Shown here: one piece after another, positions 63,962 to 64,000 of the stretch | How the letters are laid out: each line of letters begins with the position of its first letter | Numbering within the stretch: position 1 is the stretch's first letter | Origin: Chamaelirium japonicum | Taxonomy: Eukaryota > Streptophyta > Magnoliopsida > Liliales > Melanthiaceae | Length of the DNA stretch: 64,000 bases | Assembly: GCA_947650365.1 (NCBI GenBank) | Contig: OX393555.1 | Coordinates: 10,433,340 to 10,497,339 of the forward strand | Direction: 5' to 3' | The notes under the pieces: model-generated | What the model saw: the letters and a program-made list of their open reading frames with translations, nothing else | What the model was told of the DNA's origin: nothing | Databases searched by the model: none | Made by a program: the position numbers and the translations under genes

Positions 63962-64000
63962 TCTTGACTAAATGCTATCAAAATAATATTTTAAATAATA

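Overview
This is plant nuclear DNA, very probably from a monocot. It holds one recognisable host gene embedded in nested LTR retrotransposons and small DNA transposons. The host coding exons are GC-rich at third positions. The repeats are typical of plants: Tat-lineage Ty3/gypsy with the second, archaeal-type RNase H, a chromovirus, a Ty1/copia element, a large retrotransposon derivative (LARD), hAT and Tourist MITEs, and (CT)n. Species cannot be fixed from this window.

Host gene: cytosolic 40S ribosomal protein S15 (uS19) lies on the minus strand. The ATG is at 63421, coding exons follow at 63342-63197 and 63069-63012, and the last exon is at 35047-34799. The four pieces join in perfect phase to a complete 151-codon protein. 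The last intron is then 27,964 bp, and most of its retrotransposon load sits between 43 and 61 kb. A promoter-like region with a TATA box and a telo-box lies just upstream of the gene.

Layout: 1-7525 is the 3' part of a plus-strand Tat element: integrase C-terminus, an antisense three-exon gene, a 119-bp tandem array whose units each carry two perfect hairpins, polypurine tract and 3' LTR. 7526-11460 is almost entirely tandem arrays (about 58, 117, 67 and 107 bp units). 11592-13995 is the gag, primer-binding site and LTR of a minus-strand Tat-like element that lies next to those arrays. 13996-14697 plus 25357-29601 are pieces of a decayed copia element. It is split by a complete LARD (14698-25351) with 4-kb LTRs and a GGGGG target duplication. 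29602-34798 is intergenic, with foldback elements, a CpG-rich stretch, a (CT)n tract and a hAT MITE.

Inside the RPS15 intron, 35.1-43.4 kb is mostly low-copy AT-rich sequence with a Tourist MITE (36502-36859), a broken gypsy RT (39010-39591) and a palindromic hAT MITE (40348-40853). 43413-51256 is a minus-strand chromovirus, itself hit by a second hAT MITE at the catalytic Glu codon of integrase. 51257-58068 is a plus-strand Tat element interrupted by a third hAT MITE. 58069-59514 is another chromovirus end, 59683-60985 is a probable solo Tat LTR, and the rest is intron sequence up to exon 3.

All retroelement genes seen in the window are broken or truncated. The Tat antisense gene and RPS15 are the only long coding units that read as intact. 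Exon boundaries, repeat ends and target duplications were read by eye; no alignment or search was run.
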